A DNA stretch of 39,668 nt from Afipia sp. Its GTDB lineage: Bacteria > Pseudomonadota > Alphaproteobacteria > Rhizobiales > Xanthobacteraceae. Positions 31,908 to 39,358 of the stretch are shown piece by piece. Numbering within the stretch: position 1 is the first letter of the stretch; each line of letters starts with the position of its first letter. Both the position numbers and the translations under genes were made by a program. Under the pieces are notes generated by a model, which had not been told where the DNA came from, did not search any database, and saw only the letters and a program-made list of their open reading frames with translations. The stretch spans positions 1-39,668 of the forward strand of contig JAUSAX010000097.1 in assembly GCA_030652315.1 (NCBI GenBank), written 5' to 3'.

Positions 31908-32531
31908 TCACGGCCTGAAGATCGCGTCGTCGGCCAGCCATGTCCTGATGGCCGCGCCGGTGCCGGTTGTATCGCTGCGCAGTCCGTAATGGCGCGCGAG
32001 CCGATCGAGCGCCAGTTGCAGCACGACTTTCGCCGACCGTGACGGCCAGCCGCGCTCGCGCTCAACATCCTCAAGACCGCGCAGGAAACAGCAGACGTCG
32101 AGCAGCAGCCCGGAAAATTCGGGGCCGCAGGCTTCCAGCGCCAGACGCACGCGCTGACGCGAAGCAACGATCATATCCGTCATGTCGCCTCCACCGCCGG
32201 CTCCGCGCGTCTGCCCGATGCCGGTCCAGCTCGACGTGACACGCGGCGTCAGATGTCCGCGCGTGAAGTCCGCGCGCAGGCGTTCACCGGCGATGAACTG
32301 ATCCGGCCCGATCATGGCGCGGCCATCGCGGCCTTTACGGCGCGCCAGCCACGCAAGCGGGCTTTCGCTGTCGTTGACGAGCACCTGCGTCATGCCGGTT
32401 TCCGTCATGAGATCGCGCACCGACAGGTCGAGGTGTTGCGCGCAGAACCCATCGACCTCATGGCCGGAGGCTTGCGCCGTCTGTCGGCGAATCGTGCCGG
32501 AGCCGGACGAGCGGCCTTGCTGTCGCTTCAT
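31908..32531 (-). CDS. DUF6456 protein, GafZ-like (GTA antiterminator candidate)
   Basis: A 207-residue DUF6456 protein. The N-terminal part has LMTETGMTQVLVNDSESPLA, WLARRKGRDG and FIAGERLRADFTRGHLTPRV; the C-terminal part has LVLDVCCFLRGLEDVERERG-like LLLDVCCFLRGLEDVERERG and VVLQLALDRLARHYGL. It is translationally coupled (ATGA) to the DnaA-like gene upstream. Recalled literature: in Caulobacter, GafZ works with GafY to let RNA polymerase pass terminators in the GTA cluster; in Rhodobacter the two are one protein, GafA. The match is by family and arrangement, not alignment. Confidence 0.75.
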   Translation of the reverse strand: MKRQQGRSSGSGTIRRQTAQASGHEVDGFCAQHLDLSVRDLMTETGMTQVLVNDSESPLAWLARRKGRDGRAMIGPDQFIAGERLRADFTRGHLTPRVTSSWTGIGQTRGAGGGGDMTDMIVASRQRVRLALEACGPEFSGLLLDVCCFLRGLEDVERERGWPSRSAKVVLQLALDRLARHYGLRSDTTGTGAAIRTWLADDAIFRP

Positions 32532-32905
32532 CGGCCGTCTCCACCGGCCGCCGCGCGGCACATCAGTTCGAGCGTCGCGACACGGCAGTCGAACCAGATG
32601 TCATCGCGGGCATCCTCCACGACGCGGCATGCATGGGCGATGGTGGTGCGGTCGCGTCCGAAGGCGCGCCCAATGGCCTCGAACGTCAGGCCAAACCCGA
32701 CATGGGCGAGATACATCGCGATCTGCCGCGCGAAGGCCACGCGCTGCGAGCCACGCAGCCCGTTTTCAATATCGGCGGCGACGAGGCCAAAATCGGCCGC
32801 AACGCAGGCGATGACCAAACGGCAAATGTCGTTCGGACGAAGCTCCGGGGAACTGGAGGATTGCGGCGGGGAAAAACCGGAAGCAGGCGATCGGGCTTCA
32901 AGCAT
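32528..32905 (-). CDS. DnaA-domain-IV-like HTH protein, GafY-like (GTA activator candidate)
   Basis: A 125-residue protein with a DnaA-like domain IV. The helix-turn-helix signature GRDRTTIAHACRVVEDARDD (83-102) closely matches the DnaA box-reading motif, and FARQIAMYLAHVGFGLTFEA precedes it. A full DnaA has AAA+ domains, absent here. It is the first gene of the pair with the DUF6456 protein. This arrangement matches the GafY-GafZ activators of Caulobacter. An inverted repeat at 32914-32942 overlaps its promoter. Confidence 0.78.
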   Translation of the reverse strand: MLEARSPASGFSPPQSSSSPELRPNDICRLVIACVAADFGLVAADIENGLRGSQRVAFARQIAMYLAHVGFGLTFEAIGRAFGRDRTTIAHACRVVEDARDDIWFDCRVATLELMCRAAAGGDGR

Positions 32906-32913
32906 CGGAACCT

Positions 32914-32942
32914 CACTAGGAATTTATACCTATATCCTAGTG
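32914..32942 (-). promoter_or_regulatory. Inverted-repeat operator at the GafY-like promoter
   Basis: Perfect 8-bp arms CACTAGGA and TCCTAGTG with a 13-bp spacer that contains TATAAAT on the minus strand, a likely -10 box. It ends 8 bp before the start codon, so binding there would block transcription. A similar CCTAGG lies near 33028. Confidence 0.62.
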
Positions 32943-32973
32943 ACGATGCAAACGGCGGGGATAGCGATCCCCG

Positions 32974-33015
32974 AAAAAAATCGAGGTGATCCCGGCTTGA
33001 CTCCGGGATCACCTC
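32974..33015 (-). terminator. Intrinsic terminator after the MucR-type gene
   Basis: On the minus strand a 13-bp perfect stem (GAGGTGATCCCGG and complement) with a 7-nt loop is followed by GATTTTTTTC. It ends the MucR transcript and insulates the GafY-like operon. Confidence 0.88.
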
Positions 33016-33082
33016 AATGTGGAATTATTCCTAGGCCAAGACAAGCCTGTCGTCCAAGCCTGTTATCGCCCACACAAGCCCG

Positions 33083-33496
33083 TTATTTCCGGCGCCGGCG
33101 CTGCTGGCCAAGCCCCATCTTCTTGGCGAGCTGGGAACGGGCCACGGCGTAGTTCGGAGCCACCATCGGATAGTCAGCCGGCAGGCCCCATTTCTCGCGG
33201 TATTGCTCCGGGCTCATGTTGTACTGCGTCCGAAGGTGCCGCTTCAGCGACTTGAAGCGCTTTCCGTCCTCCAGACAAATAAGGTAGTCCGAAGTCATCG
33301 ATTTCTTGATGGAGACCGCGGGCTTGGCCGGCTCGGCCGCGGCCTCGGTGCCGCCGGTTGAGACCCGCACGAGCGCGGCGTGGATCTGACTGATCAGCGC
33401 CGGGATTTCGGCCGCCGTCGTCGCGTTGTTGCTGACATAGGCCGACACGATCGACGCGGTCAGGTCGACGAATCCCTTGGGGGCGATCTCGCTCAT
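33083..33496 (-). CDS. MucR/Ros-family transcriptional regulator
   Basis: A 137-residue MucR/Ros regulator, a zinc-finger-like DNA-binding protein and pleiotropic repressor in rhizobia. The N-terminal oligomerisation helix (LTASIVSAYVSNNATTAAEI) precedes the DNA-binding part CLEDGKRFKSLKRHL, EQYREKWGLPADYPMVAPNY and a basic tail. Cys74, Asp77 and His87 fit metal ligands, but the fourth position, usually His, appears to be Tyr92. A zincless fold, as in some Mesorhizobium homologues, is possible. Confidence 0.93.
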   Translation of the reverse strand: MSEIAPKGFVDLTASIVSAYVSNNATTAAEIPALISQIHAALVRVSTGGTEAAAEPAKPAVSIKKSMTSDYLICLEDGKRFKSLKRHLRTQYNMSPEQYREKWGLPADYPMVAPNYAVARSQLAKKMGLGQQRRRRK

Positions 33497-33841
33497 GGTG
33501 ATGTCTTTCAGACGCGATCGGATGCGCAGTCAAAAACGAGCCAGCCCAAGCAAACAGATGCCCGGCGGCAGCGTCTATACTTGGCAAGTTACTTGGCGAG
33601 TATGGAAGAAATATTGCCAGCCTGACAAGGAGAACTGAATACTGCGGCGCTTTATTTGAAGCCGCCGCGGTTCGCGCCCCTGGCTGGTGCCTGACCTGTT
33701 TTTCGTCACCAGTCCGAGCCATGACGCGGCGTCACGCGGCACGGCTGCGTTTGCGAATGGCTTTTCAACGACGTTTTGACCGCGTTCGGGGTTGGCTCTG
33801 CCTGCTTGCAAAAATGCGGCTTGCTATTCTAGTATGAGAAT
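33497..33841. other. 345-bp region between MucR and PadR-fusion genes
   Basis: Holds two tandem palindrome-like repeats (33579-33601) and, at the right end, the PadR-type inverted repeat. I see no convincing gene; open frames on the minus strand lack any family feature. Confidence 0.5.
33579..33601. promoter_or_regulatory. Tandem ACTTGGCAAGT-type sites upstream of MucR gene
   Basis: ACTTGGCAAGT (a perfect 5-bp-arm palindrome) and ACTTGGCGAGT (one mismatch) follow each other with 12-bp periodicity, about 85 bp before the MucR-type start. They are candidate operators for an unknown regulator. Confidence 0.45.
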
Positions 33842-33842
33842 A
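33825..33842 (+). promoter_or_regulatory. Inverted repeat at PadR-fusion start
   Basis: Perfect 6-bp arms TATTCT and AGAATA, with a 6-bp centre. It overlaps a probable -10 box (TATTCT) and touches the start codon, as expected for autoregulation by the PadR domain. The transcript would have almost no leader. Confidence 0.5.
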
Positions 33843-34993
33843 TGGATCGGAAAAAGCTGTCCGATGGAGAGTTCGCCATCCTGAGCCTGCTCGGCGAAAG
33901 CGACCACCACGGTTATGAGATTGACGCGTTGATCGAGGCCCGCGGAATGCGGGAGTGGACCGCGATCGGCTTCTCGTCGATCTATTTCCTGCTGGGCAAG
34001 CTCAGCAAACGCGGGCTGGCCCGGTTCGCGAAGGCAAAGCGCGGGGCCAAGGCTGCCAAGGTGTTTTCGATCACGCCCAAAGGGCGCGAGGCATTGACGG
34101 CGGCCACGGTGCGAATGCTTGCCGAACCCAGCCGCGTTTTCCCGGAAGTCCTGCTCGGAATAGCCAACTGGCCAGGACTCGATGAGGCAAGCGGCCTTAA
34201 AGCGCTCGAAAAGCGTCTGACCGGGCTATCGGTCGAGATCGCCCGCCTCCAAGCAAAGCGTGACAGACAGCGACCACTGCCCGACTTCGTCGAATGCCTG
34301 TTCGACTACACAATCGAGCAGTTGCAGGCGGACCTGGTCTGGACACGGCGCACCATTAACAGACTAGAGACGAACATGGACAAGATTGATTTCAAGAAGA
34401 AACTCTCAACGCTCTACAGCGCACCTGCTGGCAGTTTTGCTACCGTCGACGTGCCGGTCATGCAATTCGTCAAGATCGACGGCAAGGGCGACCCAAATCG
34501 CGATCCAGCCTACAAGCATGCCATCGAGTGGCTGTATTCCGTGAGCTACGCGATGAAATTCGCCACCAAAACCAAATCGGGAAAAGACTACGTCGTTCCG
34601 CCCCTCGAAGGTCTTTGGTGGGCTGACAATCCCGACGATTTTGTCGGGCGCCGGAAGCATCTGTGGCGATGGACGATGATGATCATGGTGCCCGACTTCG
34701 TTGAGCGATCCCTGTACGAGGCTGCCCTGGCAAAGTCCCGCGACAAGCTCGGGGAGCCTCCGATCTCGCTGCGCCTTGAGCAATTGGACGAAGGGCGATG
34801 CCTGCAGACGCTGCATATCGGCAGCTATGACGACGAAGGTCCGACGCTCGCCAAGCTTCACAACGAGATTATGCCTGCAAAGGGGATGACGTTTGCAGGG
34901 TCCCATCACGAGATCTATCTGAGCGATGCACGCAAGACGTCACCGGAAAAGCTCAAGACGATTCTGCGGCAACCGGTCAGAAGCGCTGGCTGA
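33842..34993 (+). CDS. PadR regulator fused to GyrI-like domain
   Basis: A 383-residue fusion. Residues 1-175 are a complete PadR regulator: LSDGEFAILSLLGESDHHGY, YFLLGKLSKRGLARF, FSITPKGREAL and a C-terminal dimerisation helix. From Met179 (MDKIDFKKKLSTLYSAPAGS) a full GyrI-like small-molecule-binding domain follows (VDVPVMQFVKIDGKGDPNRD, LEGLWWADNP, LQTLHIGSYDDEGPTLAKLH), normally a separate protein. AGAGACG before the Met at 34376 might allow internal initiation. The ligand is probably a small toxic compound; none is indicated. Confidence 0.88.
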   Translation: MDRKKLSDGEFAILSLLGESDHHGYEIDALIEARGMREWTAIGFSSIYFLLGKLSKRGLARFAKAKRGAKAAKVFSITPKGREALTAATVRMLAEPSRVFPEVLLGIANWPGLDEASGLKALEKRLTGLSVEIARLQAKRDRQRPLPDFVECLFDYTIEQLQADLVWTRRTINRLETNMDKIDFKKKLSTLYSAPAGSFATVDVPVMQFVKIDGKGDPNRDPAYKHAIEWLYSVSYAMKFATKTKSGKDYVVPPLEGLWWADNPDDFVGRRKHLWRWTMMIMVPDFVERSLYEAALAKSRDKLGEPPISLRLEQLDEGRCLQTLHIGSYDDEGPTLAKLHNEIMPAKGMTFAGSHHEIYLSDARKTSPEKLKTILRQPVRSAG

Positions 34994-35054
34994 GGGCTAC
35001 ACTCAGCGAGCTACAATGACGCGGCTTGCGATCATCGCTCATGATAAAATCAGG

Positions 35055-36083
35055 CTAGCTGCGCTGGTCCAGGTGCGCGCGCAGTTCGTCGATGGAGGCG
35101 AACCGAACCATACCTTCGGGCATCTGCGCTTCGATCGAGCCATCGGAATACAGCGAGTACGCCATCGAATCGACCACCCCCGATTTCACGATCGTCACCG
35201 ATGACGCATCGGCGCGTCTTGGCAGCTGAAATCGTTCGCGGGCAGGTTCAGGCGTCTCCTGCTCATCATCGGCGGCTGGCGGCGGTGCGGTCCGGCCGTT
35301 TGGAAACGACGAAGAAGAAGACGATGACTCCTGCCGCATTCTGCCGGACTGCGGCCACGCGCTGTCGAATAGATTGGGTGCCTTCGCTTCAGCGTCACCA
35401 CGCGGAAGGTCCTCCGCAGAGGGCTGATGCAGGCCTTCATCCGGCGGTGGAGGCGCATCCCGCGACGACAGTTCGCTGTTCTTGTCGCGCCGGGACGATG
35501 AAAACATGATGTTGCGGCGCTGGCGAGGAGCGGGTTCGGCAGGCGTATCGAACGCTTCGTCCTTGGACGGTGCAAAATTGCGGTTGCGGGTGATCGGATG
35601 TTCGTCCCAGGCAGCCGGTTCTGACGGCGCGCGGCCGGGATCGTGGGTATCGTCGGCAGCAAAATCGTCCCGATCCCGGGTCGCATCGGACGGCTGGTCG
35701 CGGGCGAACAGCGTATCCTCGCGGCCAAGCCTTTCTTCACGGGCAGCTCTTTCTTCGCGGATAGGAGGCCTTGGGGACATCGGACGGGGAGCGGCCGGCG
35801 GTTCAGCTCGCGCCGGACGAATGGCCGGAGCCTCAAGGTCAGCCGCCGGTTCGCGCGGCAGCATGACTGGTGCCGGCAAACCGGTTTCCAGTCGGCGCGC
35901 GAGGTTTCTGAATTCCCGGCCAACGAAATACAGCCCGATCAGGACCAGCCCGGTGCAGGACACCACGGCTCCTGCCAGGATCATCGTGTTGCCGAAGCTG
36001 AATTCCTTGATCGGAATCCCGAAAACGACCGTGAGAAGGCCGATACACAGGACGACCGTTCCGCCGATCAATAACGCAATCAT
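35055..36083 (-). CDS. Proline-rich membrane protein of unknown function
   Basis: A 342-residue protein with two N-terminal membrane helices (MIALLIGGTVVLCIGLLTVV and TMILAGAVVSCTGLVLIGLY), then a long Pro/Arg/Glu-rich, low-complexity cytoplasmic region with a serine run (ESSSSSSSFPNG), and a conserved-looking C-terminus (SGVVDSMAYSLYSDGSIEAQ, MVRFASIDELRAHL). The ATG at 36083 with GGAG upstream is preferred. It could be a scaffold or a regulated membrane anchor; no family is recognised. Confidence 0.8.
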   Translation of the reverse strand: MIALLIGGTVVLCIGLLTVVFGIPIKEFSFGNTMILAGAVVSCTGLVLIGLYFVGREFRNLARRLETGLPAPVMLPREPAADLEAPAIRPARAEPPAAPRPMSPRPPIREERAAREERLGREDTLFARDQPSDATRDRDDFAADDTHDPGRAPSEPAAWDEHPITRNRNFAPSKDEAFDTPAEPAPRQRRNIMFSSSRRDKNSELSSRDAPPPPDEGLHQPSAEDLPRGDAEAKAPNLFDSAWPQSGRMRQESSSSSSSFPNGRTAPPPAADDEQETPEPARERFQLPRRADASSVTIVKSGVVDSMAYSLYSDGSIEAQMPEGMVRFASIDELRAHLDQRS

Positions 36084-36149
36084 TACAAGCTCCAAACCCG
36101 CGCCAGCGGACTCAACGAGGTGAGTTCCATAATAGTTTCAAGCAGGCGC

Positions 36150-36165
36150 ATTACCAATTGGTAAT
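36150..36165. promoter_or_regulatory. Perfect 16-bp palindrome
   Basis: ATTACCAATTGGTAAT is an uninterrupted perfect palindrome in the divergent region between the proline-rich membrane protein and the GT39 gene. It is typical in form of MarR or TetR operators. Confidence 0.5.
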
Positions 36166-36351
36166 TGAGCAAGCCTCAACGAAAGATGACCCGTTGCTCA
36201 GGCGCCGTTCAGATTCAGAAGCCTAGTCTGCCTAGCGTGCAAAAAGCGTTCGGACCGTGGTTGTAATTTTACCCTGACCGCAATGTTGCGTTGCAATCTA
36301 AGAAAATGTGCCACAATTCACAATTACCTAAACACCGAACTGAGATACAAA

Positions 36352-36393
36352 GTTCCCGGGAAGCCTGCCCGGAAGATATGCAGGCGCGGGAAC
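36352..36393 (+). other. Stem-loop in the GT39 gene leader
   Basis: Outer arms GTTCCCG/CGGGAAC and inner arms GCCTGC/GCAGGC form one long stem with a 4-versus-1 internal loop, 19 nt before the start. It may affect translation or be a remnant repeat. Confidence 0.4.
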
Positions 36394-36412
36394 GCTGGAT
36401 CCATTAGCTGAG

Positions 36413-38062
36413 ATGTCATCCGTCACAACATCGGCACTCGACATGCCAGCCGGGCGCTCGATAGAGCAGACGTGCGATGATCTCGCGCTCGCAGTCCTGG
36501 CTGTTGTTACGGTCATCGCGGGCCTGACATTCAAAGACTATGGCCTTGGCTGGGACGACTACACCCACGCGGAATATGCCGATCTGCTGCTGAAGATGTT
36601 CGGCAGCGGCTTCACCGACACCAGCGCCCTGTCGTTCGCCAACCTCTACATGTATGGCGGCGGCTTCGACATGGCGGCCGCGCTGCTGCACAAGATCGTT
36701 CCGCTCGAACTGTTCGAGACGCGGCGGCTGCTGGGCGCCATCGTCGGCGTGATCGGCATTGGCGTCACCTGGCGGCTCGCGCGGCGCGTCGGCGGGCCAG
36801 TGGCCGGCCTCGCGGCGATCGTTCTGCTCGCACTGTGTCCGACATTCTACGGGCACATGTTCATGAATCCGAAGGACGCGCCCTTCGCAGTGTCGATGGC
36901 GATCCTGATGCTCGGGCTGGTGCGGCTCGCGCAGGAGTACCCGGCGCCCACGCCGCACACGATCCTCATCATCGGCATTGGCGCAGGCCTGTCTGTCGGC
37001 TCGCGCATCCTTGGCGGTCTGGCGCTGATCTATGCCGTGATCGGCTTCCTGCCGCTCTGGATTTCCGACATTCGCGTGCACGGCGCGCGTGAGGCCGCGC
37101 GTCGTCTCGGTCATGTCGTTTACGTTCTGCTGCCCGGCTTGCTGCTGGGCTATCTGATCATGGGTCTGATCTGGCCCTGGTCGATTATCGACCTCGCCAA
37201 TCCATTTCGCGCGCTGACATACTTCTCGCATTTCTTCGAGAAGCCATGGAAGGAATTGTTCAACGGCGCGATCGTCTCGGTGCCGGACATGCCGTGGTCC
37301 TATCTGCCCACGCTGTTCGCGTTGCAGCTTCCGGAAGTCATGCTCGGCCTGCTCGGCGCGGGCGTCGTCGGCACGCTCGTTGCGTTGATGCGCTCGGAAG
37401 TCGATTCCAGGCGGAAGACCATCCTGCTGATGCTGACGCTGGCCGCGACGCTTCCGCTGATCATCGCGATGGTGAAGCGCCCTGCTCTCTACAACGGCAT
37501 TCGTCATTTCATCTTCGTCATCCCGCCGATGGCGGTTCTTGCCGGCGTCGCCTTCGCCGCCATCGTCGGCTGGCTGAAGCAGCACAGCCGCGCCGCGCAG
37601 GCCGTGTTTGCCCTGGTGTTCATGCTGGGACTGATGTTGCCGCTCAATGAAATGATCCGGCTGCATCCCTATCAATATACGCACTTCAACCATATCGCCG
37701 GCACCGTTCGCGGCGCCGACGACCGCTACATGCTCGATTACTGGGGTCTCGCACTCAAGCAGGCGTCCGAAGGGTTGCGGCAGGAAATCGAGGAGCGTCA
37801 GGAACCTGCGCCCCGGAACCGCAAGTGGCGTGTCGCAGTGTGCGGCCCGCAGCGTCCGGCGCAGGTCGCGCTTGGCCCGGACTTCACGATCGGCTGGGAC
37901 AGTCATGCCGCCGACTTCGCCATGACGCTCGGCGAGTTCTACTGCAAGGGCCTCAACGCGCCCGTGGTCGTCGAGATCAAGCGTGACGACGTGGTGTTTG
38001 CACGGGTTTACGACATCCGCGGCAAGAGCATCGCCAGCCTGCTCGCCATACCCGCGCCCTGA
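36413..38062 (+). CDS. GT39-type (GT-C fold) membrane glycosyltransferase
   Basis: A 549-residue polytopic membrane enzyme of the ArnT/PMT-like (GT39/GT-C) superfamily, using a lipid-linked sugar donor. The catalytic Asp pair is D48-D49 in GLGWDDYTHAEY, in the first periplasmic loop, and HMFMNPKDAPFAVSMA and KRPALYNGIRHFIF follow. About 10-12 helices are predicted. The C-terminal 90 residues form a soluble domain. The acceptor is unknown; no polysaccharide genes are adjacent. Confidence 0.85.
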   Translation: MSSVTTSALDMPAGRSIEQTCDDLALAVLAVVTVIAGLTFKDYGLGWDDYTHAEYADLLLKMFGSGFTDTSALSFANLYMYGGGFDMAAALLHKIVPLELFETRRLLGAIVGVIGIGVTWRLARRVGGPVAGLAAIVLLALCPTFYGHMFMNPKDAPFAVSMAILMLGLVRLAQEYPAPTPHTILIIGIGAGLSVGSRILGGLALIYAVIGFLPLWISDIRVHGAREAARRLGHVVYVLLPGLLLGYLIMGLIWPWSIIDLANPFRALTYFSHFFEKPWKELFNGAIVSVPDMPWSYLPTLFALQLPEVMLGLLGAGVVGTLVALMRSEVDSRRKTILLMLTLAATLPLIIAMVKRPALYNGIRHFIFVIPPMAVLAGVAFAAIVGWLKQHSRAAQAVFALVFMLGLMLPLNEMIRLHPYQYTHFNHIAGTVRGADDRYMLDYWGLALKQASEGLRQEIEERQEPAPRNRKWRVAVCGPQRPAQVALGPDFTIGWDSHAADFAMTLGEFYCKGLNAPVVVEIKRDDVVFARVYDIRGKSIASLLAIPAP

Positions 38063-38124
38063 TCCGCCAGATGACACCCCTGCGAGGACCGCATATTGCG
38101 ATAGCGGGGTCGCAGGGCTAGGCT

Positions 38125-38203
38125 CTAGTGGAGTGGATTTGACATTCGCTGCCCAATGGGCGGCGAGTCCGTAAAGCGAATGTCAAATCCAAAACTCCAC
38201 TAG
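38125..38203. repeat. Palindromic element 1 (CTAGTGG-bounded)
   Basis: Outer arms CTAGTGGAGT/ACTCCACTAG and inner arms GGATTTGACATTCGCT with its complement form a 26-bp stem with an AAA bulge on the right side only, around a 24-nt loop. It resembles a miniature mobile element and forms a pair with 38217-38292. Confidence 0.75.
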
Positions 38204-38216
38204 AAACTTATATTTG

Positions 38217-38292
38217 CTAGTGGTCCGTCTATTCTAACATTCGCAAGAATGCCTGCGGAAATGGGATGCGAATGTTAGAATCGGACCACTAG
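38217..38292. repeat. Palindromic element 2 (CTAGTGG-bounded)
   Basis: Outer arms CTAGTGGTCCG/CGGACCACTAG and inner arms ATTCTAACATTCGCA with its complement form a 26-bp stem with a TCT bulge on the left side only, around a 21-nt loop. The design mirrors element 1 with different arm sequences. Confidence 0.75.
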
Positions 38293-38327
38293 GCATAAAA
38301 GATCAATAAATCGCGGAGGAAGTCGCC

Positions 38328-39107
38328 ATGTCACCGGCCGAAGCACGCCTCACGGAAGTCAAATCCTCCATGTCTGACGCGGAATGGGAACAGCGCGTCA
38401 ATCTCGCCGCCGCCTACCGTCTCGTCGCGCACTACGGCTGGGACGATCTCGTCGATACGCACATTTCGGCGCGGGTGCCCGGTCCCGAGCATCATTTCCT
38501 GATCAATCCCTACGGACTGATGTTCGACGAAATCACCGCGTCGAGTCTCGTGAAGGTTGATCTCGACGGCAACCAGTTGAGCGAGAGCGACTACAGCATC
38601 AATCCCGCCGGCTTCACGATTCACTCCGCCGTTCACGAAGTACGCGAAGATGCCGGCTGCGTGATGCATCTCCACACTGCGGACGGCACCGCCGTTGCAA
38701 GCTGCATGGAAGGCCTGCTGCCGCTGAACCAGACCGCGCAGCTCGTCACCGGCGACCTTGCCTATCACGACTACGAAGGCATCGCGCTCGATCACGACGA
38801 GCGCCCGCGCATCCAGAAGGATCTCGGCCAGAAGAACCACCTGCTGCTGCGCAATCACGGCACGCTGACCGTCGGCCGTTCGGTCGCTTCGGCGTTCGAG
38901 CGCATGTATCACCTGGAGCGCGCCTGCACGATGCAGGTCCGCACCCGCATGCTTGGGCCGACCGCTTATCCGGTCGACAAGCTGGTGATCGAGAAGAACG
39001 AACAGCTGGTGAACGACGCGATGCGCTCGGATATTCGCTCGACCCAACTGGTCTGGCCGCCGCTGCTGCGCAAGCTTGACAGGATCGATCCGAGTTATAG
39101 AAATTGA
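38328..39107 (+). CDS. Class II aldolase/adducin family protein
   Basis: A 259-residue class II aldolase. The Zn2+-binding histidines are in VMHLHTADGTA and NHGTLTVG; LINPYGLMFDEITASSLVKV and the GGWDDLVDTHISARVP-like YGWDDLVDTHISARVP are characteristic. GGAGG lies before the ATG. The substrate (a phospho-sugar or a decarboxylated acid) is not evident. A strong terminator follows at 39137-39166. Confidence 0.92.
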   Translation: MSPAEARLTEVKSSMSDAEWEQRVNLAAAYRLVAHYGWDDLVDTHISARVPGPEHHFLINPYGLMFDEITASSLVKVDLDGNQLSESDYSINPAGFTIHSAVHEVREDAGCVMHLHTADGTAVASCMEGLLPLNQTAQLVTGDLAYHDYEGIALDHDERPRIQKDLGQKNHLLLRNHGTLTVGRSVASAFERMYHLERACTMQVRTRMLGPTAYPVDKLVIEKNEQLVNDAMRSDIRSTQLVWPPLLRKLDRIDPSYRN

Positions 39108-39136
39108 CCCGTCAGCCTCTACACTGACCGGACTGC

Positions 39137-39166
39137 AAACGCCGCCCAATTCCGGGCGGCGTTTTT
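39137..39166 (+). terminator. Intrinsic terminator after the aldolase
   Basis: Stem AAACGCCGCCC and GGGCGGCGTTT with a 6-nt loop, running into a T-tract (GTTTTTG), 30 nt after the aldolase stop. Confidence 0.9.
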
Positions 39167-39198
39167 GCGTTTGGCGCGGATGCTGCAACACGCGCAGT

Positions 39199-39358
39199 CG
39201 TCATTGCGCGCGAAGCGAAGCAATCCAGACAGCAATTCAGTTTGCTCGTCATTCCGGGATGCGCCTTTTGGCGCAGGCCCGGAATCCATGCTGCGAGGGA
39301 ATCAATAGTCCTGCGATGGATTCCGGGCTCGCGCGAAGACGCGCGCCCCGGAATGACG
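39199..39358. repeat. Compound TCATTGCG/TCATTCCG palindromic repeat
   Basis: A half copy of the CGTCATTGCGCGCGAAGCGA repeat (39199-39228, compare 11801-11885) is followed by a larger inverted repeat (39249-39357) with arms CGTCATTCCGGGATGCGCC and complement ending CCCCGGAATGAC. Both are common rhizobial intergenic repeats. Confidence 0.75.

Larger units (their letters stand above)
36084..36412. other. 329-bp divergent intergenic region
   Basis: AT-rich region holding the 16-bp palindrome (36150-36165) and a stem-loop leader (36352-36393). No gene is seen. Confidence 0.5.

Noticed and set aside
36416..38077. Minus-strand frame of 553 codons opposite the GT39 gene
   Set aside because: Charged Arg/Glu/His-rich shadow of a membrane protein; the plus frame has helices and the catalytic Asp pair.
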